Positions 1-10,908 of a stretch of 64,000 nucleotides of DNA are shown piece by piece. The notes under the pieces are model-generated. The model ran no database searches. It saw nothing but the letters and a program-made list of their open reading frames with translations, and was not told the DNA's origin. Positions within the stretch are counted from its first letter, which is position 1. Each line of letters starts with the position of its first letter. The stretch is from Gnetum montanum (lineage: Eukaryota > Streptophyta > Gnetopsida > Gnetales > Gnetaceae), in the NCBI GenBank assembly GCA_015680685.1, contig MNCI01022064.1:82354-146353 (forward strand). Reading direction: 5' to 3'. The position numbers and the translations under genes were made by a program.

Positions 1-1108
1 AGATGCTTTATTCAGCTATTCCTTTAATGTCTAGCTAGAATGTAGACTATCTTCCTAATGTTAATCATGTTGTGAGTAGCAAGCAGGTGTTCATCATAAT
101 TATTTCTATCCTTGTTGTTTCCTTTATGACCATGCCCTCTTCTATGGTGCTTGCTATGTCTTCTTTTAACTCTATACCCTATTGTTTGGTTACATCTATG
201 TCTTCTTTCATCCCTATGATTATCTCTCTCATAATCTCTACTAGGTCATTTGGCATTACCCCTTCTTTCTTAGTTACGTTTACCTTCATTAGCGCTAAAT
301 GACAATGAGGATGAGAAAGATGGAGAACTAGGAGAGTTGTGTTAGCTTACTCGCCATTCATGATTCCTTTAGTCATCTCAACCTAACTTGCTAGCAAACC
401 TAGGCCTAGAGGTCTTTCTTGTGTTGGGTTCAATCCTTGTTTTTTTCCTTGGTTGCTAGCCAAGATTAAATGTAATATGAATTTATCATGTCATATGTAG
501 TAGGGACTGAATAATTTGATGATGAGATTTGTATCATTAATAATTAGTATCCTCCTTCTCATATTGTGATGTTAGTGGAATGGTAGCCTCCTTTTCTGTT
601 ACAACTCTATGGTGTACTTTCATGAAACAGTCCTTTTGTAGTTAGGCTTTGGTAGGTTGGTAAGACTTGAACATTTTATCAACCACTTTGTAATTACTAG
701 TAACCACTTCTAGTCTAACTTTCATTACTACTATCATGAGCATTGATGGAATTTAGCAGTTGAGTGGTCACACAATTATTGCCTTTCATGTACCTTCATT
801 GCAAATGATAATTTTGGTGGAGGAAAAAACTAAAATTTTGATAATAGATGTTCGAACGTGGTTAGACCATTTTAGGTTGCTAGGGCATATCATCCTTATT
901 CTTTACTCTCATGTCACATCTCCTTATGAAATCTCAATAAGTGAGAAATCAATCCTATAAAAAGAAGACATCTTTTAACTACTTGAGTATGCTTGAATAC
1001 AATTAAGTAATATTATTTTAAATAATAAATCATTAGGGTGATAACAGTAATCTTTATATGTCTATATTTATTTAAATCACAAGTACCAGTCGTTGATAAT
1101 AGCACCAA
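1..1108. other. Unassigned left-edge DNA
   Basis: No gene recognised. The minus strand of 1-300 reads as a lysine- and glutamate-rich stretch with stops, which could be a decayed coiled-coil ORF, but I cannot match it to the gag or 3' ORF of the elements further right. 1020-1108 abuts an LTR end and would be the leader of an element running leftward, but its primer-binding site is not convincing. Confidence 0.4.
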
Positions 1109-1978
1109 TGATGAGCAGCAAAGTAGATCCTATACACAACTATACAGATCACAAATGTTTACATGTAACTTGGACGAATTCCATGGACTACACTAATGTG
1201 GGTATCTAGATAGCTAAGTAATTGATCATTAGTCATTATCTTCCCAATAACACTTGTATGGATTAATTTGTATGGTTATGTGTGACTAAAGCATATGATG
1301 TTGATGTTAAACTAGCTATGTTTAAAATTTTATTAAACTATTACAAGATTAAAAATCTAAATTATCTAACCTAAGTGTGAAAAATAAATCTAGTCTAGCC
1401 TAAGCATTGAGCATCCATTCCCACCTTATTGTTTACTTCCTAAATTTACCCTAACACTATAGGGTTACCAAGTATCCGCTGTTGGCCATACAAAATGGTA
1501 CACTACTCGAATTAGCAAATATTAATGTATTTATGATTGAAGTTGGTTGTACTCATGGGGTGTAATTAAAGTACAATGAAATATAAAATAATTAACTAAA
1601 TGCATGCAAATTAAAGAAACAAAGAAATTAAATTGCGCTTAAATAAATCATGAAGCTAGGCCAAATGCTACAATGAAGATCAACTAATTTCAATCTTATT
1701 GTTCTCATAAAAATATGTCCAAGAATACAGTTACTTGAATAAGATTTTAGATAATCAATTTTGTATATTGTGGGCATTTGGTAACAAATTCTAACTTCTA
1801 CGAAAATAAACTACAAGAGTTTTGCTATGCTAATGATTAAATGGTGTCATAAATACAATGGATGTGCATATTTATATAGATATTTATTTTCTTTGCATCA
1901 ATATATCAGACCCTACATTGACACTGCAGCATTGACATTACACTACATTTATGTAGCCAACTAAGTTATGACTCATTA
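1109..1978 (-). mobile_element. Decayed LTR of an Athila-type element (unit D1)
   Basis: The left end TGATGAGCAGC is the reverse complement of the CTCATCA 3' terminus shared by all the LTRs in this window. Around 1787-1850 it aligns by eye with the LTRs of E and F (the gggcacttgg, caagagctttgct region). A TATA box in minus orientation lies at about 1872-1882. I place the right end at the catta near 1978, giving about 870 bp, in line with the 842-916 bp LTRs of E, F and G. It is very diverged. A weak tRNA-Asp PBS remnant may precede it at 1092-1108. It could be a solo LTR or the 5' LTR of an element now lost to the left. Confidence 0.65.
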
Positions 1979-2684
1979 GAGTAATATAAGGAGTGTTGTG
2001 AAAGATGTTCACTTCATCGACACCAATAACATTATCCAATGCATGCTTATCAATCTTGACATCATGATAGTATGGATTATTTTTCTTTTTAAATAGCAAC
2101 ACATTATAAACCCATATTTTGTTAACTATGAAGTTATACTTCATGCTCATTTGATCCACTATTCTAATAACCAAAAAAGGAATATCTTTAATTCTAAGAA
2201 GAAGTCTCTTAGCAATCTCTATGACATGTCGAGGAAAAACTAATCATGTAGTCCCTTCTACTTGATTTGTCCATCCATTGCATGTGTAACTTACAACATG
2301 GGATTGATTCTTGTAATCAGTATTTCTTTAACCTTAGTTAAATTGGCCAAAACAAGAAATTATAATCTTGGATCCATGTTACCTTTTTGCAAAAAGTCAC
2401 TTGATTGTTTGACCAAAACTATCAAGTATATTATGCATCTTTTCTTTTTGATACTTATTGCATTTCTAATCTCTAGTTCTTGTTGAATCGAGTTATATGT
2501 TAAGATACATTTCATTACAAACATTGCAAGATTGAGTATTAGAAAATTTCATTATTATAGTATTAAAAATATAAATTATCAAAGTAATTTGTGTAGGTGT
2601 CTTTTGTAGGTTTGGAAGGGAGTGAACCATTTTTAAAGAATGCCCTTCCATTGTTATTATAGTAGCATCAAAAGGTTCACGCAT
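1979..2684 (-). pseudogene. Helitron Rep/helicase N-terminal fragment (D1)
   Basis: Read on the minus strand this gives, across several stops and frameshifts, segments resembling the N-terminal region (DUF6570-like, from memory) of plant Helitron Rep/helicase proteins. First comes a Cys-rich start (CNVCNEMY with a later KCNKY), then an LTKVKEILITRINP segment, then a FLVIRIVDQMS segment, then KKNNPYYHDVKIDKHAL. In the family this region precedes the Rep HUH and helicase domains, neither of which is present, so it is a truncated remnant and not functional. The same fragment, also joined to an LTR, recurs as D2 (18715-18831, 31880-32262, 38505-38640). The order of motifs supports the family; exact domain limits are uncertain. 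Confidence 0.65.
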
Positions 2685-3175
2685 TTGATCAAATGATTTC
2701 TTGCATTATCATTACCTTCTTTGGTGCTTACTCTCGTGATACTATGTTCATTAACAATCTTATTACAATTGTTCTTGTACATTTGGGATGTTTATCACAA
2801 ATGTATATTGAATGGTAGATTCTAATGCATTTTGTGTGCACAACAAGAAGTAATCATCTTAGGAAATGTGAACAAAATATTACATAAAAATAAACAACTT
2901 AAACAATGATAGAGAATAAAAACCTACAATTGTTGTTAATGATGTGTATTATTTTGATGAGTACAAATGACCATTTTGGAGAAAGAACTTCTTGTTCGTA
3001 AGAGTAGATGAAAAACACATGCAACTTGAACTATGTTGGCAATGTAGGTATGAAAAATAAGGAAAAGACTTAGCAATGTAAAAGTTACAAATGTATAATA
3101 TAGAAATTTCATAAATTCAAAATAAAATAATTGGTAAAATGATTCTATAGGAAAATAATGAATAGATCATACTTT
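2685..3175. other. Unassigned AT-rich DNA
   Basis: No ORF of note, no repeat or RNA gene seen. It could be more of the decayed Helitron unit, but I see no recognisable motif. Confidence 0.4.
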
Positions 3176-4015
3176 TGAATGTCATTGAACTTCTTGTTGT
3201 TCTTGTTGGGGTCACATTGATTCTTGTTTCTAAAATCATCATCTATTCTTTGTGCTTATCAATTTTGAATTTTTGCTCTCTATGATTCATGGTCATCCTC
3301 ATCCTCACCAACATCAATGACCACCACTACGACCTTCATGAATGACATCATTTGTAAATAATGATTGCTATAGATGATTTTCAACAAACTACTTCACAGT
3401 TCCACTATCGAGAATAATAGTAGTAGGATCCATGATTCAAAAATTTTGTAGTTACTTTAAAGATAACTAAGAAAGAGTAGCATAACCATGTCATTTGAAT
3501 TTTTAAATATGATGATGCATGTGTTCAAGTTTTTTTCCTCCCAAGTTTGATTTTCCTATTCCAATTTCATTTTCAATTTTCCAACATAAACTTTTTGAAT
3601 CTTGTTCAACCTAATATTGTTCTCGCTGGTGTTGCACTGATTCTCATTTTTGACATTTCCATCTACCCTCTATGCTAATCAATTCTATATTTATAGTCTT
3701 CATGATTCATGGTCATCCTCGTCCTCACCAATACCCACGACCACCACTACAACCTCCATGAAATGTAACATTTCTAAATAATGGTTGCTATAGATGATTT
3801 TGAAAAAATTTCTACATAGTTCCACTATGGAGAATAATAGTAGCAAGATTCATGTTTAACACAATTCTGTAGTTATCTCAAAGACAATAGAGAAAGAGTA
3901 GCATAATCATGTTATTTGAATTTGTAAATATGATGATGCTTGTGTTCAAATTTTTTTCTTGCCCAAGTTTGATTTTTCTATTCAAATTTGATTCTAAATT
4001 TTTTGATCCAAATTT
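3176..4015. repeat. Direct tandem duplication, period about 420 bp
   Basis: Two diverged copies lie head to tail (about 3176-3595 and 3596-4015). Anchors: the ttgctatagatgatt block at 3365 and 3785, the gattcatggtcatcctc block near 3285 and 3704, and the gagaataatagtag block near 3411 and 3831. The copies differ by many substitutions and small indels, so the duplication is old. No coding function is seen. Confidence 0.8.
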
Positions 4016-5030
4016 AATTTGTCCTATGTAAGTGCAAAATTTTCTTCCTTTTTTTGGTTAGTTATTCAAGTTCAAGATTGTTTTCCTTCCAACCCTTAAT
4101 TCTTCCTATTGAAATGTCTTCTTGCTAAGTTCAAATTCTAAATTATGTTTTCTTTGTTAGATTTAGATTTTCTTACTAAAATGTCTTCCTGTCCAAGTTT
4201 GAATTTTCTTGACTAAATTTAAATTTTCACGTTGAAATGTCTTTTGGCCCAAATTTAAATTTTCACACATAAATTTTCCTACCCAAATTTAAGTTTGAAT
4301 TTTTTGACCCAAAATATTTTGGCCATAGTTAAATTTTTTCATAGGGATGTCTTGCTACCGAAGTTTGAATTTTCTCATTCAAATTTGAATTTTCATGGCG
4401 AAATGTCTTTCCATCCAAGTTTGAATTTTAAAATTTTGCATTTTGTTTTCTCAACGAGATTTAAAGTTTTACACTAGTATGTCTTCTTGTCAAAGTTTAA
4501 ATTTTCCTAACTAAATTTTTCCCTCCAAATTTAAATTCTCATGTGCAAGCATCCACAAATTAGTTTGGAGATCCTCCAACTACTCTCCTTCCATATAGAT
4601 TTCATTCAAATTTAAATTTTACCATCGGGGGGCCTTCCTATCAAATTTAAATTTTCTTATGCAAGCATCCATAAATTAGTGTAGACATCCTCCTTAAATA
4701 CTCATAAAGAGATTTTGCCAAAATTTAAATTTTTCCACTTAAATTCCTTAAGCACAAATTTGGATTTTCTTTGCCACATATCTACAAATTAGTGTGGATA
4801 TCCTCACACCACTCTCCTTCCATATAGATTTTACTCAAATGTTTTCTACATCCATAAAATAGTATGGACATTGTTCCTCCATTATCCTGCTAGGCATCCA
4901 AAAATTAGTATGGACATCTTCCAACCACTTTCCTTCCAAGACATCTTTTGTCGAACTTTAAATTTTCTCATCCAAGTGTCAAAAAATTTGTTTGGACATC
5001 CTCCCACTACATTTTCTAGACAAGTTGTGA
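4016..5030. repeat. Degenerate AT-rich array with AAATTTAAATTT core
   Basis: Dozens of imperfect copies of a short theme, caaatttaaattttc or caagtttgaattttc, alternate with atgtcttc and, from about 4540, with a longer module containing catccacaaattagt and gacatcctcc. The core AAATTTAAATTT is self-complementary. No ORF or known element is recognised; it looks like a decayed minisatellite. Confidence 0.6.
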
Positions 5031-6749
5031 TTTGTTAAAATATATAAAAAATCTATCTAATATGCTAGTGAAGTAGAAAAATATGGTATTGATCTTCAAT
5101 TCTATTTGTATTATACTCTTGTTAATTTATTTATTTTTCACAGGAATTTGAGCCATCTACTTATTTTAGCTTTCAAATTATATAGTTTACCATGATTTGG
5201 AATCCAAAATAATTCAACCATGGTTACACTCCATAACATATACCAATATGATACATTATAAGAATTATAATTCAAGTAATAACCTATTACAAAAAAACAA
5301 TTATTAATTTTCTAAAAAATAAACCCACATTAAAATTCTATCTTAAAGGTTTAGTTAAGGAAGAGAAACGTCTTTTCTAACCTTTTAAATTTTTAACCAA
5401 CCAAAGCAAATACAATTATGCAACATCATTACTTGTCATGTTAAACACTTTTGTCAAAGTCATACATGGCCTTGTGTTATATGACCCCATTTATTAACTA
5501 TGAAAATGAAACAACAGAGTTCTTGCCATTTTATAAATTACAAAAGCAAAATAGCTACCTTTATTTATTACAAGGTTAGGTTTCATGAGATTTGTCAAAA
5601 AGTGGTTGGTTTGGTGTGAAGTCAGAAAATTTGTATTCAGCATTACCTCATTTTCATAATAATTTGCTTCACAACATTGTGTTTTTTCCTATGTGGAATA
5701 TTGGGATTGGGTCTAGTGTGGAAAATACCAATGCAATATCATAAATCAAGTTAAGTCAAGTTGGTGGATTTCTTGGAAGAAGCATGGAATTTCATTTTAT
5801 GGCATCACTTGTTTTGATAGGATTTATTGGATAAACATTACATTTTCATGAAAGATAAAGATAAGTTTTAGAAATTGACCAAGCATCCTTCATAAACTCA
5901 CTCATGATTTATTTTTGATATTATAATGTTATAGAAATATTCTATATGATTTTTTTTTATGTCCCCATTAGTAAGAGTCTATATGATTTGTTTTTATGTC
6001 TCCATTGGCACTCATTCAATTTGTAGAGTCTATCTTTATTTTTCATAAAAGTATAATATTATCTAATAGCCTTTCTATGAAAATTTTGAAAGACAACCAG
6101 ATAAGCAACCGTGTAGAAGGAGCCATATACCATTCCTAATAGTTGTGGAGAAATTCTTGGTAGGACTTTTCTATTAGTAAAATGATATTTTGCAAGTTGA
6201 ATCCACCCATGGCATTGAGTTAATTTTTTGTTGTTTCTTGCACTCCACCCCTCACATGTTATTGACTTGCAATCAATTAACTTATAGTCAAATTTAAAGT
6301 CTTCGTGTATTATGATGATGTTGCTATTCCACTGCACCTGATTCTTAGAAGAATAGTATCCATATTGCTTTCATGTTCCTAGAAGAATAGTTATATTGTT
6401 GTCATGTTCTTTCCATTTTACTAAGGAAGACGTTTGAACTTAAAATTGCATTTAGATTTGTGATGGTCAGGTCATTAAATTTTCAAATGAGTGAATGGGA
6501 TGGATTGCATCATCCACACCATTATAATGAGAGAAAAGAAAATCAGATGCTTACCATGACCCATTTTCTTGTTATTCATATATCATGAGTTTTGGTTATT
6601 GAAAGCTAAATATGGAAATCAAAGATTGTGGGAAAGAAATTTAGGAAAAGGATAAAAAATAACAAAAATATATATATTGTAACAATGTTGCCCTGACGTT
6701 GTCTGACATCCCAAGGAATTCACTGAGGTCCAATGGATCTAGGGCGAAA
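5031..6749. other. Unassigned AT-rich DNA
   Basis: I see no gene, RNA or clear repeat. Short open frames on the minus strand (for example 6059-6337) have no recognisable motif. Confidence 0.4.
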
Positions 6750-7140
6750 GACCTAGGGAATACACCTCTAACAAGCAAGAAACCCATGCAAGGGAGCGAG
6801 TGGAAACATAGCTTCTTAATATATGGGAATACACCTTAAGGAGAATGACTAAACTCTGAATGAGGACCTTGAAAACAGGTACACAAGCAACCATGTAAAC
6901 AACATCAGTGAAAGGGGAAATGATGCATCTACAAGGGGATGCCTCATCTATAGACCCCTCACGATTTGGTACAAGGTTCAACATGGCACTGCATTAAAAC
7001 TATCCAATCCTAGCTGCCTACATATCTATGACCACCGTAAAATCAGGGCCATGTAGTTCTCCAAGTAAGGGTAGTATGAAGAGGACTTGAAAAGGGATGC
7101 AATAAGAAGGAGTCCTACTGCAGGCTTGGTATCGCCATTC
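6750..7140. repeat. Unclassified repeat B, copy 1
   Basis: Aligns by eye along its length with 16806-17192 (shared blocks such as acccatgcaagggag, atgatgcatctacaagggg, tctccaagt and gtcctactgcaggcttgg). Both copies keep an open frame of about 80 codons on the minus strand with similar residues (PCRCIISP, KVLIxSLVILL, SLAWV). I do not recognise a protein family, and the open frame may be chance. Confidence 0.7.
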
Positions 7141-9823
7141 ATACCCATAGGTTTTACTCATATTTGATTCTACCTTAAGAACAAGTTAAGTGAAAGAGTT
7201 CATCCATCAAAATTTTACCAAGAGGAGTTCTATTTCATCATGGGAGATCTAGGTTTTCATTTCATACATCCTAGTCATTTACAACAATTGTGGTTCACAA
7301 GGCCGCACCACTGCCTATTACCATCAATCCCGAACAACAAACGTGAGAGTCAACAAGAGCATTTTTCCCATAGGAGGACTAGGTACTCAAGATAGTTTTA
7401 CAAAGAATGGGCTTCGCCAACATCAACTACCAACTCAAAAAAATACACGACTCATCCCTAAAGGGTTTACAATAAGAAAGGTCTACTAGAGAACCCCAAC
7501 AAGGAAGTCCTTCCGAAGCCCCAAAGTTGAGAGAGAGTACATAAGATCACGCCTTGCTTACAAGAGAAGAGATATATACATTTAGGTTACATCGACAACG
7601 TGGCCTCACAAGGGAGATTCCATGAATTTCATCCCATTAACAACATCCTATGTCTCAAAACAAGCCCCAAGAGTTCAAGAACATGGGACCACTACTTGGA
7701 ACAAGTCCCAAACATCAATTGCTTCTAGATTCCATCTGGGAATCAACTATCTTAATACAACCTACATTATTATTTCAGAAACTGAAGAGGGTATCCACCA
7801 AAATGGAGAATGGTTCCTTGTAGGACTAGAGAATCACCAAGTAATAGAGTGCCCAGTCATGCTATCCCACTAGAGGGATTAGGGAATTAACATAGTTTAA
7901 CAATACATCAAAGAAATGGGATAGTACATTAGAGAGAGAGATGGTATGATACATTAGAGTACACTAGGAATAGAGTACACAAGGGAGATGGGGCAATACA
8001 CCATAGCTTGCAATGTATCATAAGTCCTAAGTCATGAAAGCACATCATAGCCCACAAAAAAACATATAAGTCCCAAGTCATGAGAGTGCACCATAGCCCT
8101 CAAAAGAACCAAAAGAAACTAGTCATGAGAGCATAGGCTCAAGTGTTTTCGAGCACATACAAGTCCACCTTGTAGAGCCACCAAGAGTAGATAACAATTT
8201 GTGTAATTGTCACATCATTTGTTCAAGGATGGAGCACCATCCCAACACTTGCAAAACTACTTCACGATCATATTTAGCCATGGAAGAGGGAGTCTAGGTG
8301 TCAATACCCAAAACTGAAATCTACTCCATATCTAAACATAGTAGCATTACCTTGATTTGAATTTTAGTTTGCCATTGCAATTCACATGGCCACCACGAAC
8401 CACCCGCTATCAAGATCAAGCTCATCAAACCAATTTGTTTGAATTTGAGGCTACATGCCACCATCGATCACTTGTGAATAATATTTTCACTAGACTAGGA
8501 ACCTGAGAGAAAGAGTTTTCAAAACTTATGCTATCTCAAGAACGTTCACCAAGGGAAACATCATCATGGCACACCAATATCACCAAGAACACAAAGCATC
8601 AGTTTAAGAGCACCTTGAGCAAGGACATGCCCTAGCCACCTCATTACAATACCATTTATCAACAATAGGATTTTTCATGAGGCTTTCACCAAAACTACAC
8701 ATCAAGGAACAAAGGCTGCTTACAACATAGAGAGGAGGTGCTTCAAGATGAGCATAAGGAAAACATCGTACATTAGGCTTAATCTTATCACAAGGTGTAG
8801 CATAGGCCTACAATAAGGAGACAACTGACTCATATAAGGAAATAACATCTAGCACTTTTGTGTGTATAAGCTATCAAAATTGAGTACATCACAAGATTAC
8901 ATTACAATCTCACACACCCAAGGATAGGAATACATTTAGTGGGCATAATACATGGCATTTGGGGATGCTACCTAGGCCTAAAAGGCTATAGAACAAACTA
9001 TCCAAGCCCATCCTAAGCTAAAGGGTTTAGGCCACCATGAGCACACCAAAGCTGCACCATGCTGTTATGAGAAAAACTTGTCTTTGTCTCTACACATACA
9101 TGAACATCTGTTGCACTTCACCCACTGCACGATTGTCTGTGCATGTACATGAACAACTATAGTACTAAAACCACTGCACAACTACCATTGAATGAAAATG
9201 AATTGAGACATGAACAAAATGATCGAACAATGGGACATGCCAACTAAGTATCCACCACCTACCACTGTGGGACTTCAAGGTATTGGCCATTCCTGGGCCA
9301 TCAGGCTCTGGCATGGCCAGGGATACTATTCTATGCCACTTGCTAATCTAATATCTGTAGGGTCTAGGACAGACTACCATCCTCTATTAGTGCTCACCTA
9401 ACATTGAGAGGGAAACAAATCATGATGTATCTACTGCTTCATCACAGCAAGGGTACTGATAAATCCATAACCCAATGTTGGGATTCCAAGACCAAGTAAC
9501 CAATTCATGAATGCCTCAAGAGCACACATCTTTCCCATAGACATTGTGCTCACAGAATCAACTAAGGTCACCACTAGCTACATCTTTGTACTTGTGCTAC
9601 CTGTAAAACTAAGACAACAGCTTAGAAATAGAGAAGTTAGTAAGAACATGATCAACACATCAACCTCATATGCAACCATCAAGCATGATCACACAACAAA
9701 AAAAATATCAATCTCACAACATCATAAAGAGCAAGGCCTTAGCAACATGCATAATGATCAATCATGCAAAACATTGATGGATCAATTAGATACACTTACA
9801 CAAAAGAGTATATCATTAGACAT
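7141..9823. other. Right flank of repeat B, unclassified
   Basis: About 2.7 kb that is less AT-rich than its neighbours, with many short open frames and no domain I can name. It may be the rest of a larger element to which repeat B belongs, but copy 2 diverges before this point. Element A is inserted at its right edge; the last five bases, gacat, would be the left target-site copy. Confidence 0.4.
8022..8137. repeat. Short tandem repeat, period about 45 bp
   Basis: Two full units and one partial unit of aagtccYaagtcatgaRag followed by catagcccWcaaaa (starts near 8022, 8068 and about 8113). Confidence 0.65.
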
Positions 9824-10766
9824 TGATGGGACGCGATATCGCGTACACGATATTGCGTTGTCCCCTGTGATATCGCGTATGCGATATCGCAGTCCACCGC
9901 CATATCTATAAATAAGAGGCGGCACTCCCCTTATTCCTCATCCTAGGCTTAAAGTAGGAAAACTTTGGTGGATTGATCATCCTAGAGATAGATTATTTTC
10001 CATGTGCCCATAGTAGGAGTCCCCAAGTGAACGGATCTTTATTCGAGTAGCTTTGTACCTGAATGCAAGTTGTGTACAACAATAAAGACGAGATTTGTCG
10101 ATAAACCTTAGAGTACATGGAATAGGTTTATTACATGTTATTTCCTACCTGTTATTTATTACCTACAGTAGCGCGGTATGAGTATGACTTGATTACGAGC
10201 ATTTACGAATGTGTACGGTTAGTCAAGGAATCGGTTACTCATCGCGATTAGTCTCTCTCATCCTCAACCCCTAGAACGTGGAATAAGTACGACTTGGTTA
10301 CGAGCATTCAAGGATATGTACGATTAGTCAAGGAACGAATGCTTATCACACTTAGGTTAGTTAAGTGCCTCAGTACGACCACTTCGAGCACGTGTGTTAC
10401 GTGTGGTGATCCCAGTAACGATTAGCATTTGGTAGCCACAATTGCATAGTTAAGGGTGTGTACGGTAAGTGGGAACGAATGGTGACGCTAGGGACTTAGT
10501 GCTTTAGTTAGAATTAGGACTTAGTTTCTCAACCCTTTCCTCATAGTGCAGAAGACATAAAAACATAAAATACCATAAAAATCATATACCTTAGACTTGC
10601 TTAACCATACATCGTGACACATACAAGAAAGCCTGGGAAGACAATAATTAATTAACCCCAAGTGTTTCGAGCAACGTGTAGGAATTTAGTCTGCGAAGTT
10701 TGACTGGATCATGTGTGAGACGCTCGTATTCGTATGGTTGAGTGTAGGGATACTTGCCACTCATCA
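9824..10766 (+). repeat. 5' LTR of element A (943 bp)
   Basis: Starts TGATGGGACG and ends CTCATCA, with TGATG/CATCA terminal inverted repeats, directly before the PBS. The U3 is only about 80 bp and is packed with GATATCGC palindromes; the TATA box CTATAAATA is at 9906-9914. Inside there is an imperfect direct repeat of period about 105 bp (gtatgacttgattacgagc near 10183 and its counterpart near 10287) that is missing from the C LTR. Confidence 0.92.
9880..9891. promoter_or_regulatory. Palindrome TGCGATATCGCA in U3
   Basis: A perfect 12-bp palindrome. With GATATCGC at 9869 it forms an 8-bp inverted repeat around a 4-nt spacer. Further GATATC or GATATT copies lie at 9834-9857. The same palindrome is at 16229-16240 in the 3' LTR. 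It sits just upstream of the TATA box, so a role in transcription is plausible but not shown. Confidence 0.6.
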
Positions 10767-10767
10767 T

Positions 10768-10785
10768 TGGCACCGTTGTTGGGCA
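10768..10785 (+). other. Primer-binding site, tRNA-Asp type
   Basis: TGGCACCGTTGTTGGGCA, one base after the LTR end. The complement of the plant tRNA-Asp 3' end is TGGCGCCGTTGCCGGGG (from memory); 13 of 17 positions agree and three of the four differences are transitions. Confidence 0.8.
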
Positions 10786-10908
10786 CTAAGTGTTTGTACG
10801 TCAATTAAAACATAAGGAAATCATTCAAATCATTGGGAGCCTTAACGAACCTTTGGGTTGATTAATTAAACAAGAATTTGTATAATGTTGAATAGCATAC
10901 CGATAAAA

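Noticed and set aside
72-302. Plus-strand open frame of 76 codons
   Set aside because: Biased by a T/C-rich stretch, no motif, and the minus strand reads just as well; no support for a gene.
3176-5030. CRISPR-like array
   Set aside because: Repeats are imperfect and AT-rich, spacers are not unique, and the DNA is eukaryotic; a decayed tandem repeat explains it.
9060-9640. Possible Copia or gene fragment on the minus strand (MCALEAFMNWLLGLGI)
   Set aside because: No RT, RNase H or integrase motif follows, and I could not match it to any family.
9507-9911. 134-codon plus-strand open frame
   Set aside because: It runs across the left border of element A into the LTR, so it is accidental.
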